Source of the DNA: Micromonospora nigra
GTDB taxonomy: Bacteria; Actinomycetota; Actinomycetes; Mycobacteriales; Micromonosporaceae
Length of the DNA stretch: 64,000 nt
Assembly: GCF_900091585.1 (NCBI RefSeq)
Contig: NZ_FMHT01000003.1
Coordinates: 62,001-126,000, forward strand
Reading direction: 5' to 3'
This document shows, one piece after another, positions 34,498 to 43,571 of this stretch (position 1 is its first letter; every line of letters starts with the position of its first letter). A program made the position numbers and the translations under genes. The notes under the pieces are model-generated. The model was not told the DNA's origin. It worked only from the letters and a program-made list of their open reading frames with translations, and did not search any database.

Positions 34498-35916
34498 ATG
34501 GAGCTGGCACGGACCGACCTCTACCTCGACGGACGCTGGGTTGCGGCCACCAGCGGGCAGACCCTGCCGGTGCACAACCCGACCACCGAGGAGGTCGTGG
34601 CGAGCGTGCCGGCCGGCACGGCGGCCGACGTCGACCGGGCCGTGTCCGCCGCGCGGGCCGCCTTCGACGGCTGGGCCGCCACCCCGCCGGTCGAGCGGGC
34701 CGCCGCCCTCGACCGGCTGCACACGGCCCTGACCGCCCGCGCCGACGAGATCGCCCGGACCGTCACGCTGGAACTGGGCACGCCGCTGAAGGTGTCCGCC
34801 CGGATCCAGACCGGCCTGCCACTGACCGTCCTGCGCGGCTACGTCGACCTCGCGGCCGAGCCGCCGGCCGCGCAGCAGATCGGCAACTCGCTGGTGGTGC
34901 ACGAGCCGGTCGGGGTGGTCGGGGCGATCACCCCGTGGAACTACCCGCTGCACCAGGTGACGGCCAAACTCGCCCCCGCCCTCGCGGCCGGCTGCACGGT
35001 CGTGCTCAAACCGAGCGAACTGACCCCGCTGGTGGCGTACCTCCTCTTCGACGCCGTCGACGAGGCGGGCCTGCCGCCCGGCGTGGTCAACCTGGTCACC
35101 GGCACCGGGCCGGAGGTCGGCGAGGCCCTGGCCGGGCACCCCGACGTCGACCTGATCTCCTTCACCGGCTCCACCGCCACCGGCCGGCGGGTGGCCCACC
35201 TCGCCGCCGACCGCATCGCCCGCGTCGCCCTGGAACTCGGCGGCAAGTCGGCCAACATCGTGCTGGACGACGCCGACCTCGCCACGGCGGTCCGGGTCGG
35301 GGTCGGCAACGCCTTCCTCAACTCCGGGCAGACCTGCACCGCCTGGACCCGGATGCTCGTCGCGCGCAGCCGCTACGAGGAGGCCGTCGACCTGGCCGCG
35401 AAGGCGGCCGAGAGCCACCGACCAGGCGACCCCTTCGACCCGGCCACCCGACTCGGCCCGCTCGTGTCGGCCGACCAACGGCAGCGGGTCCGCGACCACG
35501 TCGACCGGGCCCTGGCAGACGGCGGCCGACTGGTCACCGGCGGACCACAGGCGCCGGTGCCGGACCGGGGCTGGTTCGTCGCCCCCACCGTCGTCGCCGA
35601 CGTCGACCCCGACAGCGCCCTCGCCCAGGAGGAGGTCTTCGGGCCGGTGCTCGCCGTCATCCCGGTCGACGACGACGACCACGCCGTGGCCGTGGCCAAC
35701 AACTCCCGGTACGGGTTGGCGGGGGCGGTGTGGTCCGGCGACGAGGAGCGGGCGCTGCGGGTGGCGCGGCGGATGCGTACCGGGGCCGTCGACATCAACG
35801 GCGCGCCGTTCAACCCCCTCGCCCCGTTCGGCGGCTACAAGCAGTCCGGCATCGGCCGGGAACTGGGCAGCCACGGGCTCGCCGAGTTCCTCGAGACCAA
35901 GGCCATCCAGCGATGA
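34498..35916 (+). CDS. NAD(P)-dependent aldehyde dehydrogenase
   Basis: 472 residues from ATG 34498 (GAGGGG 7 bases upstream). GTG 34486 lies where a leaderless transcript would begin and would add four residues. Motifs: 'ITPWNYPLHQ', nucleotide-binding 'FTGSTATGRRV', general-base E in 'LELGGKSANIVL', catalytic Cys in 'NSGQTCTAWTRM', and 'EEVFGPVLAVI'. It oxidises an aldehyde to the acid that FadD could then activate. Its TGA overlaps the ATG of the alcohol dehydrogenase, and the two work in sequence. Confidence 0.93.
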   Translation: MELARTDLYLDGRWVAATSGQTLPVHNPTTEEVVASVPAGTAADVDRAVSAARAAFDGWAATPPVERAAALDRLHTALTARADEIARTVTLELGTPLKVSARIQTGLPLTVLRGYVDLAAEPPAAQQIGNSLVVHEPVGVVGAITPWNYPLHQVTAKLAPALAAGCTVVLKPSELTPLVAYLLFDAVDEAGLPPGVVNLVTGTGPEVGEALAGHPDVDLISFTGSTATGRRVAHLAADRIARVALELGGKSANIVLDDADLATAVRVGVGNAFLNSGQTCTAWTRMLVARSRYEEAVDLAAKAAESHRPGDPFDPATRLGPLVSADQRQRVRDHVDRALADGGRLVTGGPQAPVPDRGWFVAPTVVADVDPDSALAQEEVFGPVLAVIPVDDDDHAVAVANNSRYGLAGAVWSGDEERALRVARRMRTGAVDINGAPFNPLAPFGGYKQSGIGRELGSHGLAEFLETKAIQR

Positions 35917-36989
35917 GGGCGCTGGTCGTCCGTGGCGTCGGGCAGCCGCCCCGCGTCGAGGGGATCGAGTTGCCGCCCACCGGGCCCGGCGAGGTGCGCG
36001 TCGCCGTCCGGGCCGCCGGCGTCTGCCACTCCGACCTGTCCATGGTCGACGGCACCGTCGCCGCGTCGTTCCCGCTGGTCCTCGGGCACGAGGCGGCCGG
36101 CGTGGTGGTCGAGGTCGGCGACGGCGTACGCCGGGTGGCGCCCGGGGCGCACGTGGTGCTCAACTGGGCGCCACCGTGCCGTGAGTGCTGGTACTGCGGG
36201 CACGGCGAGCCGTGGCTGTGCGAACACGCGGGAACCCCGTCCACCCCACGCGGGCGCACCGACGCCGGGGAGCCCCTGCACGTCACACTCGGCCTCGGCG
36301 CCCTCGCCGAGGAGGTGGTCGTACCCGAACGCGCCGTCATCGGGGTTCCCACCGACCTGCCGTTCGACGCCGCCGCGCTGCTCGGGTGCGCCGTGCTCAC
36401 CGGCGTCGGCGCGGTCCGGCGCACGGCCGCCGTCGCCGCGGGCGACACGGTGGCGGTGATCGGCCTCGGCGGAGTGGGCCTGTCCGCGGTCTCGGCCGCC
36501 CGCGCGGCCGGCGCCGCGCTCGTCATCGCCGTGGACGTGTCGCCGGCGAAGGCGGACCTGGCCGTCGCCGCGGGCGCCACCGACTTCCTCGTCGCCGACG
36601 AGACGCTGTCGCGGGCGGTCCGGGGGCTCACCGACGGGCGGGGCGTCGACCACGCGCTGGAGTGCGTCGGGCGCAGCGCCACCATCCGCGCCGCCTGGCG
36701 GGCCACCCGCCGGGGCGGCCGGGTGACGGTCGTCGGCATGGGCGCCAAGGACGACGTCCTGGGCCTGAGCGCTCTGGAGATCTTCCACTCGGCGCGCACC
36801 CTGCGCTCCTCCGTCTACGGCTCCTCCGACGCCGACCGGGACGTGCCCGACCTGGCCCGGGCCGTGCTCGACGGCACCCTGGACCTGGTGCCCCTGATCA
36901 CCGACCGGGTGACGCTCGACGAGGCCGCGCAGGCGCTGGCCCGGATGGCCCGGGGCGAGGGCGCCCGAACCGTGGTGCTGTTGCCCTAG
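35913..36989 (+). CDS. Zinc-dependent alcohol dehydrogenase
   Basis: 358 residues, medium-chain dehydrogenase family. Catalytic zinc ligands in 'GVCHSDLSMVDG' and 'LGHEAAG', structural zinc cysteines in 'PCRECWYCGHGEPWLCE', and the Rossmann motif 'VIGLGGVGLSAV'. Similar to the class III-like/aryl alcohol dehydrogenase branch of actinobacteria. Translationally coupled to the aldehyde dehydrogenase (ATGA) and under the same TetR operator; together they convert a primary alcohol to an acid. Overlaps the convergent LuxR gene by 4 bases. Confidence 0.92.
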   Translation: MRALVVRGVGQPPRVEGIELPPTGPGEVRVAVRAAGVCHSDLSMVDGTVAASFPLVLGHEAAGVVVEVGDGVRRVAPGAHVVLNWAPPCRECWYCGHGEPWLCEHAGTPSTPRGRTDAGEPLHVTLGLGALAEEVVVPERAVIGVPTDLPFDAAALLGCAVLTGVGAVRRTAAVAAGDTVAVIGLGGVGLSAVSAARAAGAALVIAVDVSPAKADLAVAAGATDFLVADETLSRAVRGLTDGRGVDHALECVGRSATIRAAWRATRRGGRVTVVGMGAKDDVLGLSALEIFHSARTLRSSVYGSSDADRDVPDLARAVLDGTLDLVPLITDRVTLDEAAQALARMARGEGARTVVLLP

Positions 36990-39727
36990 GCGAGCACGCG
37001 GGCCAGTTCGGTACGCGACCGGATGCCCAGCCGGTGGAAGATGTTGCGCAGGTGGTGGTCGACCGTCCGGGTGGACAGGAACATCCGGGCCGCGATCTCC
37101 CGGTTGGTGGCGCCCTCCGCCACCAGGTGTGCGATGCGCAGCTGCTGACCGGTCAGCAGCCGCGCCGCCGGCCGGTCGGGCGGGCCGACGGACTCCCCCG
37201 CCGCCCGCAGCTCCGCCGTGGCCTGCTCGGCCCAGACGTCCGCGCCGAGCAGGGTGAACGTCTGCCGGGCCCGGTGCAGGTGCGCCCGCGCGTCGCGGGG
37301 ACGTCGGCTGCGACGCAGTTCCCGGCCGAGCAGCAGTTCGGTGCGGGCCCGTTCGAAGCTGACGTCGTCGGCCGGGTGCCACCGTAACGCCGCCCGGAAC
37401 TCCCGCTCGGCTGCCACGCTGCCGCGCTCGGCCAGCAGCGCGTGGCAGCGGGCCGACAACGCCCGGCGAGACGGGCTCGCCGTGCTGCTGGCCCATCTGT
37501 CGAAGACCGCCAGGGCGGCCCCCGCCTCCGCCCGCCGGCCCAGGTGTGCGGCCGCCTCCACCAGGTGCGGGGTGGCCATCACCTGGACCAGGACCTGGCC
37601 ACGGCCGGTGCCGGGCCGGGCGAGCGCGGCCAGCCGCGCCGCGGCGTCGGCGTACCGCCCGTCGACCAGGTCGAGCACGGCCAACGCCCACTGGGCGAGG
37701 GCGTGCGGCCGGCTACCGGCGGGTGCCGTGTCGCCGATCCCCGCGACGTGCCGCAGGCTCGCCTCCCGGTCGGCGCGTACGGCGGCCAGCACGGCCAGCA
37801 TGCCCAGGTGGACGCCGGCGGCCGGGTGCTGTCCCGTGGCGCGGGCCACCCGTAGCCCCTCGCGGGAGGTGGCGGTCGCCGCCTCGTGCCGGCCCAGCCA
37901 GTACTCGGCGACCGCCCGCAGTTCCAGCGCACGGGACAGCGTGGACAACTCCCCCCGGGCGCGGGCCAGTGCGACGGCGCGGTCGGCCAGCCGGTGCGCC
38001 GCCGCGTCCACCGCCACCAGCAGGCCGGCCACGGCCGCGCCGGTCAGCGCCGTCGGGCTGAGCGCCGACCCGGTCAGCCGGTCGCCCAGCACCACCGCCC
38101 GGCGCAGGAACGGCCCGCCCCGCTCGTGGTCGCCGCGCAGGGTCGCCGCCACCCCGGCGACGAGAGTGGTCAGCAGGACGGTCTCCGGCGGGTCCCCGGG
38201 GCGACGCAGGGCCGTCACCCGCCGGGCCACCTCCGCGTAGCGGTACTGGTCACCGCTGAAGCAGATCGCCTCCCCCGCGCGGACCAGCCCGACCACCGCC
38301 GCCGCCCGGTCCGTCCCGGCGATCACGTCGGCACCCGCCAGCAGGGTGGCCACGGCCTCGGACGGGGCGTCGCAGCGCAGTTCCAGCTCGCCGCGCAGCA
38401 GTGTGGCGCGGCCGACGACGGCCGGGTCGGCAGGGAGGGCGTGCAGCAGCCGGCGTGCCTGGTCGGGCCGGCCGCCCCACCAGGCGTACCGGGCGGCGGT
38501 GACCAGCCGGTCGGCGGCCCGGACGGGGTCGTCACCGAGTTCGGCGGCGCGGCACAGGGCCACCGAGGCGACGCTCCAGCCGCCCTCGCCGTGGGTCGCC
38601 GCCTGTTCCAGTTCCGCGGCCAGCTTCGGGTCGGGTCCGTCCGCGGCGGCGGCGAGGTGCAGGGCTCGGCGCAGCCGGCGGCCGGTGCCGTCGAGTGCCC
38701 CGGCGAGCAGCCGGTGGGCGGCGCGCCGCTCGGCGGGCGGCGCGGTGACCGCGACCATGAGCCGGGCGAGCGGGGGCGGGAAGGTGACGCCCGACGTGTC
38801 GACCCGGACCAGCCCGGCCGCCTCCGCCGGGGCGAGGGCCGCGACGCTGCTGCCAGCGGCGCGGGCGGCCCGGGCCAGGGTCACGGGATCGCCGTCCTCG
38901 TCGATGAGCGCGGCGAGCAGCAGCGCCCGCCGGGTGGCGCGCGGCAGCCGGGCCAGCCGTGACCGGTACGCGCGGGCCAGCGCGCCGTCCGGCGGCGGCG
39001 CGGCGGGCAGTGGCTCCTCGCCCCGCCACTGCCCCTCGGTCAGCGTGCCGGCGAGGTCGACCAGAGCCTGCGGGTTCCCGGCGGCGACGCCGGTCAGCGC
39101 CGCGGCTACCGCCGCCGGCACCGGGCCGCCGTGGTGGTCGGCGAGCAGGGCGAGGCTGTCGGGCTCGTCGAGCGGGCGGAGCCGGTGGGCGGGGATCCCG
39201 GCGACTGTCGTGTCGTCGGCGGCGGTGAGCAGGAGGGCGACCGGCAGGTGGCCGACCCGGCGGGCCACGAAGGCCAGGGTCTGCGCGGTGGGTCGGTCAC
39301 CGGAGTCGACGTCGTCGACGGTGCACAGCAGCGGACGGTCCCGGGCGGCGTCGGTGAGCAGGCCGAGCACGGCCATGGCGAGGACCAGGCGCTGGTCGGT
39401 GGGGCAGCCGTGGCCGGCCAGGGCGCGGTGCAGCACGGCCCGCTGCCGGTGCGGCAGCGCGTCGGCCCGGCCCAGCAGCGGGTCGAGCAGGCGTTGCAGT
39501 CCCGCGTAGGGTAACGCCGCCTCGTCGGTCAGCCCCGCTCCGGCGAGGGTCAGGCGGGTGCCGGCGTGCCGGTGCGCGTACGCCAGCAGGGCGCTGCGCC
39601 CGGAGCCCGGTTCGCCGTGCAGCAGCAGCGCGCCACCGGCATGGTCGTCGAGCAGCCGGCGGATCTCACGGCACTCGTCGTCACGCCCCCGCAACCCGGT
39701 TATTTGCACTCTGAATGCAGTAACCAT
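36986..39727 (-). CDS. Large ATP-binding LuxR-family (LAL) regulator
   Basis: 913 residues: N-terminal AAA-type ATPase (about 10-260), TPR-like helical middle, C-terminal LuxR DNA-binding domain (about 850-913, 'LTGQQLRIAHLVAEGATNREIAARMFLSTRTVDHHL'). The Walker A reads 'GEPGSGRSAL', with Arg (R44) where the family has Lys; Walker B 'LLCTVDDVDSG' is present. Loss of the lysine may weaken ATP hydrolysis. The start at ATG 39727 lacks a clear Shine-Dalgarno and the 39704 palindrome falls in its first codons; GTG 39709 is an alternative start. Probably an activator for block 2. Confidence 0.85.
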   Translation of the reverse strand: MVTAFRVQITGLRGRDDECREIRRLLDDHAGGALLLHGEPGSGRSALLAYAHRHAGTRLTLAGAGLTDEAALPYAGLQRLLDPLLGRADALPHRQRAVLHRALAGHGCPTDQRLVLAMAVLGLLTDAARDRPLLCTVDDVDSGDRPTAQTLAFVARRVGHLPVALLLTAADDTTVAGIPAHRLRPLDEPDSLALLADHHGGPVPAAVAAALTGVAAGNPQALVDLAGTLTEGQWRGEEPLPAAPPPDGALARAYRSRLARLPRATRRALLLAALIDEDGDPVTLARAARAAGSSVAALAPAEAAGLVRVDTSGVTFPPPLARLMVAVTAPPAERRAAHRLLAGALDGTGRRLRRALHLAAAADGPDPKLAAELEQAATHGEGGWSVASVALCRAAELGDDPVRAADRLVTAARYAWWGGRPDQARRLLHALPADPAVVGRATLLRGELELRCDAPSEAVATLLAGADVIAGTDRAAAVVGLVRAGEAICFSGDQYRYAEVARRVTALRRPGDPPETVLLTTLVAGVAATLRGDHERGGPFLRRAVVLGDRLTGSALSPTALTGAAVAGLLVAVDAAAHRLADRAVALARARGELSTLSRALELRAVAEYWLGRHEAATATSREGLRVARATGQHPAAGVHLGMLAVLAAVRADREASLRHVAGIGDTAPAGSRPHALAQWALAVLDLVDGRYADAAARLAALARPGTGRGQVLVQVMATPHLVEAAAHLGRRAEAGAALAVFDRWASSTASPSRRALSARCHALLAERGSVAAEREFRAALRWHPADDVSFERARTELLLGRELRRSRRPRDARAHLHRARQTFTLLGADVWAEQATAELRAAGESVGPPDRPAARLLTGQQLRIAHLVAEGATNREIAARMFLSTRTVDHHLRNIFHRLGIRSRTELARVLA
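39704..39720. promoter_or_regulatory. Block-2 operator copy A
   Basis: TTGCACTCTGAATGCAG, one of five related palindromes (consensus TTGCACTGnCACTGCAA) in 39-53 kb. Lies at the 5' end of the LAL regulator gene, next to the divergently oriented end of the TetR gene unit. Weaker match (12 of 16 defined positions), but TGCA/TGCA arms at correct spacing. Confidence 0.5.
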
Positions 39728-39772
39728 GCATCCAGTTTTACCTATCGGTAACCTGTTGGAAAGAGGAAACGC

Positions 39773-40459
39773 TCACCGGCGGTGGTCAGCGCCGGCGGGT
39801 TCGGCCAGCAGGGCCCCGACCGTGCGGGCCATCACCGCCCGGGCCTGGTCCACCCCCAGCCCGAGACCGTCCCGCAGCATCGACCACGCCGACCACATGC
39901 TCGCCGCCACCAGGGCCTGCACCAGTTGCTCCCGCCCCGCCCCGGCCCGGTCCAGTTCGCTGGCGAACAGCTGCTCGACCTCGTCACGGACGCGGGCGAT
40001 GTGCTTGAGCCGGTTGCGGTGCAGCTGCGCGGAGACCGGCTCGCGCATCTGCGCCGCCCGTGCCGAGGGCGCGATGAGCTGGAGCAGCTTGGCCCGCTGC
40101 CGGCAGTACGCGTCGACACGCCGGGGCAGCGGCAGCGTCGGGGAGATCGGCCGCCACACCGCGTCCTGCTGCCGCAGCAGTTCCGCGCCGCTGGCCTCGA
40201 ACAGCGTCTCCATGTCCTTGAAGTTGGTCCACAGCGTCCGCAGGGAGATGCCGGCCCGCTCGGCGATACGCTCGCCGGTCGGCCGCAGGTCGCCCTCGGA
40301 GATCAGAGCGAGGTGCGCCTCGACGATGGCCGCCCGGGTCCGCTCGGCGCGGGCCGTACGCCCGTCCACCCGCGCCGGCGGGTCGGCCGCCGTCTCCGCC
40401 GCCGGCGGCGTGCCAACTCCCGCCGACCCGGCCTGTCCCGGCGCCCCGGCCCTGCCCAT
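39773..40459 (-). CDS. TetR-family regulator, probable controller of block 2
   Basis: 228 residues, ATG 40459 with AAGGAGG upstream. After a Gly/Ala/Pro-rich N-terminal extension (about 1-35) comes a HTH ('RPTGERIAERAGISLRTLWTNFKDMETLF', about 60-90) and an all-helical sensing domain ending 'VGALLAEPAGADHRR'. Sits between the LAL regulator and the kinase-dehydrogenase genes. Five copies of a 17-bp palindrome occur at surrounding promoters and this is the only TetR protein inside that region, so it is the best candidate to bind them. Confidence 0.85.
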   Translation of the reverse strand: MGRAGAPGQAGSAGVGTPPAAETAADPPARVDGRTARAERTRAAIVEAHLALISEGDLRPTGERIAERAGISLRTLWTNFKDMETLFEASGAELLRQQDAVWRPISPTLPLPRRVDAYCRQRAKLLQLIAPSARAAQMREPVSAQLHRNRLKHIARVRDEVEQLFASELDRAGAGREQLVQALVAASMWSAWSMLRDGLGLGVDQARAVMARTVGALLAEPAGADHRR

Positions 40460-40571
40460 CCGCGCCCGCCTCCTTCAACCACACCGCCACCGCGAGGGTG
40501 TTACCGGGGCCGCCCTGCGAACGGCCCCACCCGTCGGGGCCGCCTGCGGACGGTCCCGACGCACGCCGAGT

Positions 40572-41807
40572 CTAGACGCGCCCCACCGCGGGATCCGGAG
40601 CCGCGTGGCGGCGCAGTTCCCGCCGGGCCAGCGACTGCCGGTGCACCTCGTCCGGGCCGTCGGCCAGCCGCAGGGCCCTCGCCCGCGTCCACAGCCGGGC
40701 CAGCGGGGTGTCCTGGCTGACCCCGGCCGCGCCGTGGGTCTGCACCGCCCGGTCGACGATCCACTCGACCGCCGCCGGAACCGCGATCTTGATCGCCTGG
40801 ATCTCGGTGTGGGCCTGCCGGTTGCCGACGGTGTCCATGAGCCAGGCCGTCTTGAGCACCAGCAGGCGGGCCTGTTCCAGGCGCACCCGGGACTCGGCGA
40901 TCCAGTCGCGCACCACACCCTGCTCCGCCAGCGGCGCGCCGAAGGCCCGCCGGTCGACCACCCGCCGGCACATCAGCTCGATCGCCCGTTCGGCCATGCC
41001 GATCAACCGCATGCAGTGGTGCACCCGGCCCGGCCCGAGCCGGGCCTGCGAGATGGCGAACCCCGACCCCTCCGCCCCGACCAGGTTGGCCGCCGGGACG
41101 CGGACGTCGACGAAGTCGATCTCGGCGTGGCCGCCGTGGTCGCTGTCGTCGTACCCGAAGGTCGTCATACCCCGGCGGACGGTGACCCCGGCGGCGTCAC
41201 GGGGCACCAGGATCTGGCTGTGCTGCCGGTGCCGGGGCGCCGCGGGGTCCGTCCGGCCCATGACGACGAACACGACGCAGCGCGGGTCCATCGCACCGGT
41301 GATGAACCACTTGCGACCGTTGACGACGTAGTCGTCGCCGACCCGCTCGATGCGGGTGACGATGTTGGTGGCGTCGGAGGAGGCGACCGCCGGTTCGGTC
41401 ATCGCGAACGCCGAACGGATCCGGCCCTCCAGCAACGGAGTGAGCCAGCGCTCCCGCTGGGCGGAGCTGCCGAACTGGGCCAGCAGTTCCATGTTGCCGG
41501 TGTCGGGTGCCGCGCAGTTGAGGGCCACCGGGGCGAGCCACGGACACCGGCCGGTGATCTCGGCCAGCGGCGCGTACTGGAGGTTGGTCAGGCCCGCGCC
41601 GTGCTCACCCGGCAGGAACAGGTTCCACAGGCCGCGCCGGCGGGCCTCGGCCTGGAGGTCGGCCACCACCGGCGGCACAGCCCACGGGTCGACCCGTCGT
41701 GCGGCCTGCTGCTCGAACACCGGCTCGGCCGGGTGGACGCACTCGGCCATGAAGCGCAGCAGGCGCTCGCGCAGCCGTTCGGTCGTCTCGTCGTAGCGGA
41801 AGTCCAT
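40572..41807 (-). CDS. ACAD11/LvaC-like acyl-CoA dehydrogenase
   Basis: 411 residues from ATG 41807, which shares a base with the kinase stop (TGATG); ATG 41810 is an alternative. Motifs 'AFAMTEPAVASSDATNI', 'NGRKWFITGAMDPRC', 'DRRAFGAPLAEQGVV' and the C-terminal 'RLADGPDEVHRQSLARREL'. The last, with Asp where ordinary acyl-CoA dehydrogenases have the Glu of 'EGT', is typical of the ACAD10/11 and LvaC group. Those enzymes act with an APH-like kinase to eliminate phosphate from phosphorylated 4-hydroxyacyl-CoA. The partner kinase gene overlaps here. Confidence 0.88.
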   Translation of the reverse strand: MDFRYDETTERLRERLLRFMAECVHPAEPVFEQQAARRVDPWAVPPVVADLQAEARRRGLWNLFLPGEHGAGLTNLQYAPLAEITGRCPWLAPVALNCAAPDTGNMELLAQFGSSAQRERWLTPLLEGRIRSAFAMTEPAVASSDATNIVTRIERVGDDYVVNGRKWFITGAMDPRCVVFVVMGRTDPAAPRHRQHSQILVPRDAAGVTVRRGMTTFGYDDSDHGGHAEIDFVDVRVPAANLVGAEGSGFAISQARLGPGRVHHCMRLIGMAERAIELMCRRVVDRRAFGAPLAEQGVVRDWIAESRVRLEQARLLVLKTAWLMDTVGNRQAHTEIQAIKIAVPAAVEWIVDRAVQTHGAAGVSQDTPLARLWTRARALRLADGPDEVHRQSLARRELRRHAAPDPAVGRV

Positions 41808-42793
41808 CATGTCCTCCGGATCGTCGCCAGTCCCTGGGCCACCAGCGGTGGCACCCGCACGCCCACGGTGTCGAAGCCCTCGCCCACGGTCCGACCGAGC
41901 ACGAACCGGTAGTGCACGCCCTCGAGGATCACGGCGAGCTTGAACGCGGCGAAGGCGAGGTACCAGTCGAGGTCGTCGAGACTCAGGCCGGTGCGGTCGG
42001 CGTACCGGGTGGCCAGGGTGTCGGCGTCCGGCTGACCGGGCACGTCGACGCGGCCGGCGTACACCAACGACAGCCCCAGGTCGGCCAGCGGATCGCCCAG
42101 CGTGGACATCTCCCAGTCCAGGACGGCACGCACCGTGCCGTCCTCGCCGACGAGCACGTTGTCGAGCCGGAAGTCGCCGTGCACGACGACGGCGGCGGGG
42201 CCCGACGGCACGGCGGCCGCCAGCCGGCTGTGCAGTTCGTCGACGCCGGGCAGGTCACGGCTGCGGGAGGCGTCGAGCTGCTGCTTCCAGCGCCACACCT
42301 GACGGGCGTTGTAGCCGGCGGGGCGACCCAGGTCGGCCAGCCCGACGGCGGCCGGGTCGACCGTGTGCAGGGCGGCGAGGACGTCCATCAGCTCCAGTGC
42401 CAGCGCCCGCACCTGTCCGGGTGACAGTCCGGCCAGGTCGGCCGACTCGCGGTACACCAGGCCGGCGACGTGACCCATCAGGTAGAACGGGGCACCCAGT
42501 ACCGCCGGATCGGGGCAGTGGTGCACCATCGGCGGCACCGGCACGGCGGTCGGGGCCAGCGCCCCCATCACCCGGTGTTCCCGGCCCATGTCGTGCGCGG
42601 TCGCCAGGACGTGCCCCAGCGGCGGCCGGCGCAGCACCCAACGGGTCCGCCCGTCGGTGAGCGCGTAGGTCAGGTTCGACCGCCCACCGGGCAGCAGCGC
42701 GGCGCGCAGCGCACCGGCCCGCAGCCCGGGCAGCGCCTCGTCGAGGTGGGCCGTGAGCCGGCGCAGGTCCAGCCCCGGCGGGTCAGGCACCAC
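41807..42793 (-). CDS. APH-family kinase, LvaA/ACAD11-kinase-like
   Basis: 328 residues from GTG 42793 (GTG 42790 equally possible). Aminoglycoside-phosphotransferase fold: N-lobe 'LLPGGRSNLTYAL', catalytic 'VVVHGDFRLDNVLVG', metal-binding 'VLDWEMSTLGDPLADLG'. Not an antibiotic-resistance enzyme: this subgroup ('SNLTY', 'WEMSTLGDP') is fused to a dehydrogenase in ACAD10/11 and separate in the Pseudomonas levulinate pathway (LvaA), where it phosphorylates 4-hydroxyacyl-CoA. Overlaps the dehydrogenase gene by one base and the upstream SDR gene by 11. Confidence 0.88.
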   Translation of the reverse strand: MVPDPPGLDLRRLTAHLDEALPGLRAGALRAALLPGGRSNLTYALTDGRTRWVLRRPPLGHVLATAHDMGREHRVMGALAPTAVPVPPMVHHCPDPAVLGAPFYLMGHVAGLVYRESADLAGLSPGQVRALALELMDVLAALHTVDPAAVGLADLGRPAGYNARQVWRWKQQLDASRSRDLPGVDELHSRLAAAVPSGPAAVVVHGDFRLDNVLVGEDGTVRAVLDWEMSTLGDPLADLGLSLVYAGRVDVPGQPDADTLATRYADRTGLSLDDLDWYLAFAAFKLAVILEGVHYRFVLGRTVGEGFDTVGVRVPPLVAQGLATIRRT

Positions 42794-43571
42794 GCCGCTC
42801 CACGTCCCGCTGGGTGCGGTTCATCGCGCGCAGCCAGCGGTCCGGGTCGGCGGCGCGACCGGCGTACCAGTCGGCCACCTCCGGGTGGGGCAGCACCAGG
42901 AACCGATCCCCTGTCAGGGCGTCGACGGCACAGTCCGCCACCTGTTCGGCGGTGACGGCGGTGGCGTCGAGCAGCGCGGCGCTCATGCCGTCGGCGGCGG
43001 CCAGCATCGGGGTACGGACCCCCTGGGGACACAGTGCCTGGACGGTGACACCCCGGTGGGCGTACGTGGCACGCAGCCACTCGGCGAAGCTGAGGGCGGC
43101 GTGCTTGGTCACCGAGTAGGGGGCCTTACCGAGCAGGGTGAGCAGGCCCGCGGCGGAGACGGTGACCAGGAGCCGGCCGCGCCCGGTCGCCAGCCAGTGC
43201 GGCAGCAGCTCGCGGGCGGCGTACACGTGGGACATGACGTTGACCCGCCAGGCCCGGTCCCAGGCCTCGGCGGGGGCATCGGCGCCGCCGCCGGGAGCCA
43301 CACCGGCGTTGGCGCAGTACAGGTCGACCGTGCCCAGCCTGGCGCGGGCGAAGTCGACCAGGTCCGCCACCCCGGCGGGGTCCGCGGCGTCGGCGGGGAA
43401 CGACAGGCCGCCGATCCGGGTGGCGACGGCACCGGCCGCGGCCGGATCGAGGTCGTTGACGACCACCCGGGCGCCGGCGGTGGCGAACCGCGCCGCCAGT
43501 GCCGCCCCGATGCCGGAGCCGGCACCGGTCACCACGACGGCCGCCCCGGGCAGGGGCAGGCCGGTGGTCAT
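42783..43571 (-). CDS. Short-chain dehydrogenase/reductase
   Basis: 262 residues, ATG overlapping the previous stop (ATGA). 'TGAGSGIGAALAARF', 'CANAGVAPGG', catalytic 'VTVSAAG' Ser and 'YSVTKHA' Tyr/Lys; acidic 'VNDLDPAA' favours NAD. C-terminal 50 residues ('VADWYAGRAADPDRWLRAMNRT') match the subgroup found beside kinase/ACAD11-like pairs. Could oxidise a hydroxyacyl-CoA or reduce a 4-oxo to a 4-hydroxy group, as LvaD does. Confidence 0.87.
   Translation of the reverse strand: MTTGLPLPGAAVVVTGAGSGIGAALAARFATAGARVVVNDLDPAAAGAVATRIGGLSFPADAADPAGVADLVDFARARLGTVDLYCANAGVAPGGGADAPAEAWDRAWRVNVMSHVYAARELLPHWLATGRGRLLVTVSAAGLLTLLGKAPYSVTKHAALSFAEWLRATYAHRGVTVQALCPQGVRTPMLAAADGMSAALLDATAVTAEQVADCAVDALTGDRFLVLPHPEVADWYAGRAADPDRWLRAMNRTQRDVERRGA

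Noticed and set aside
41807..42793. Aminoglycoside resistance kinase
   Set aside because: The APH fold is right but subgroup motifs and the overlap with an ACAD11-like gene point to hydroxyacyl-CoA phosphorylation.
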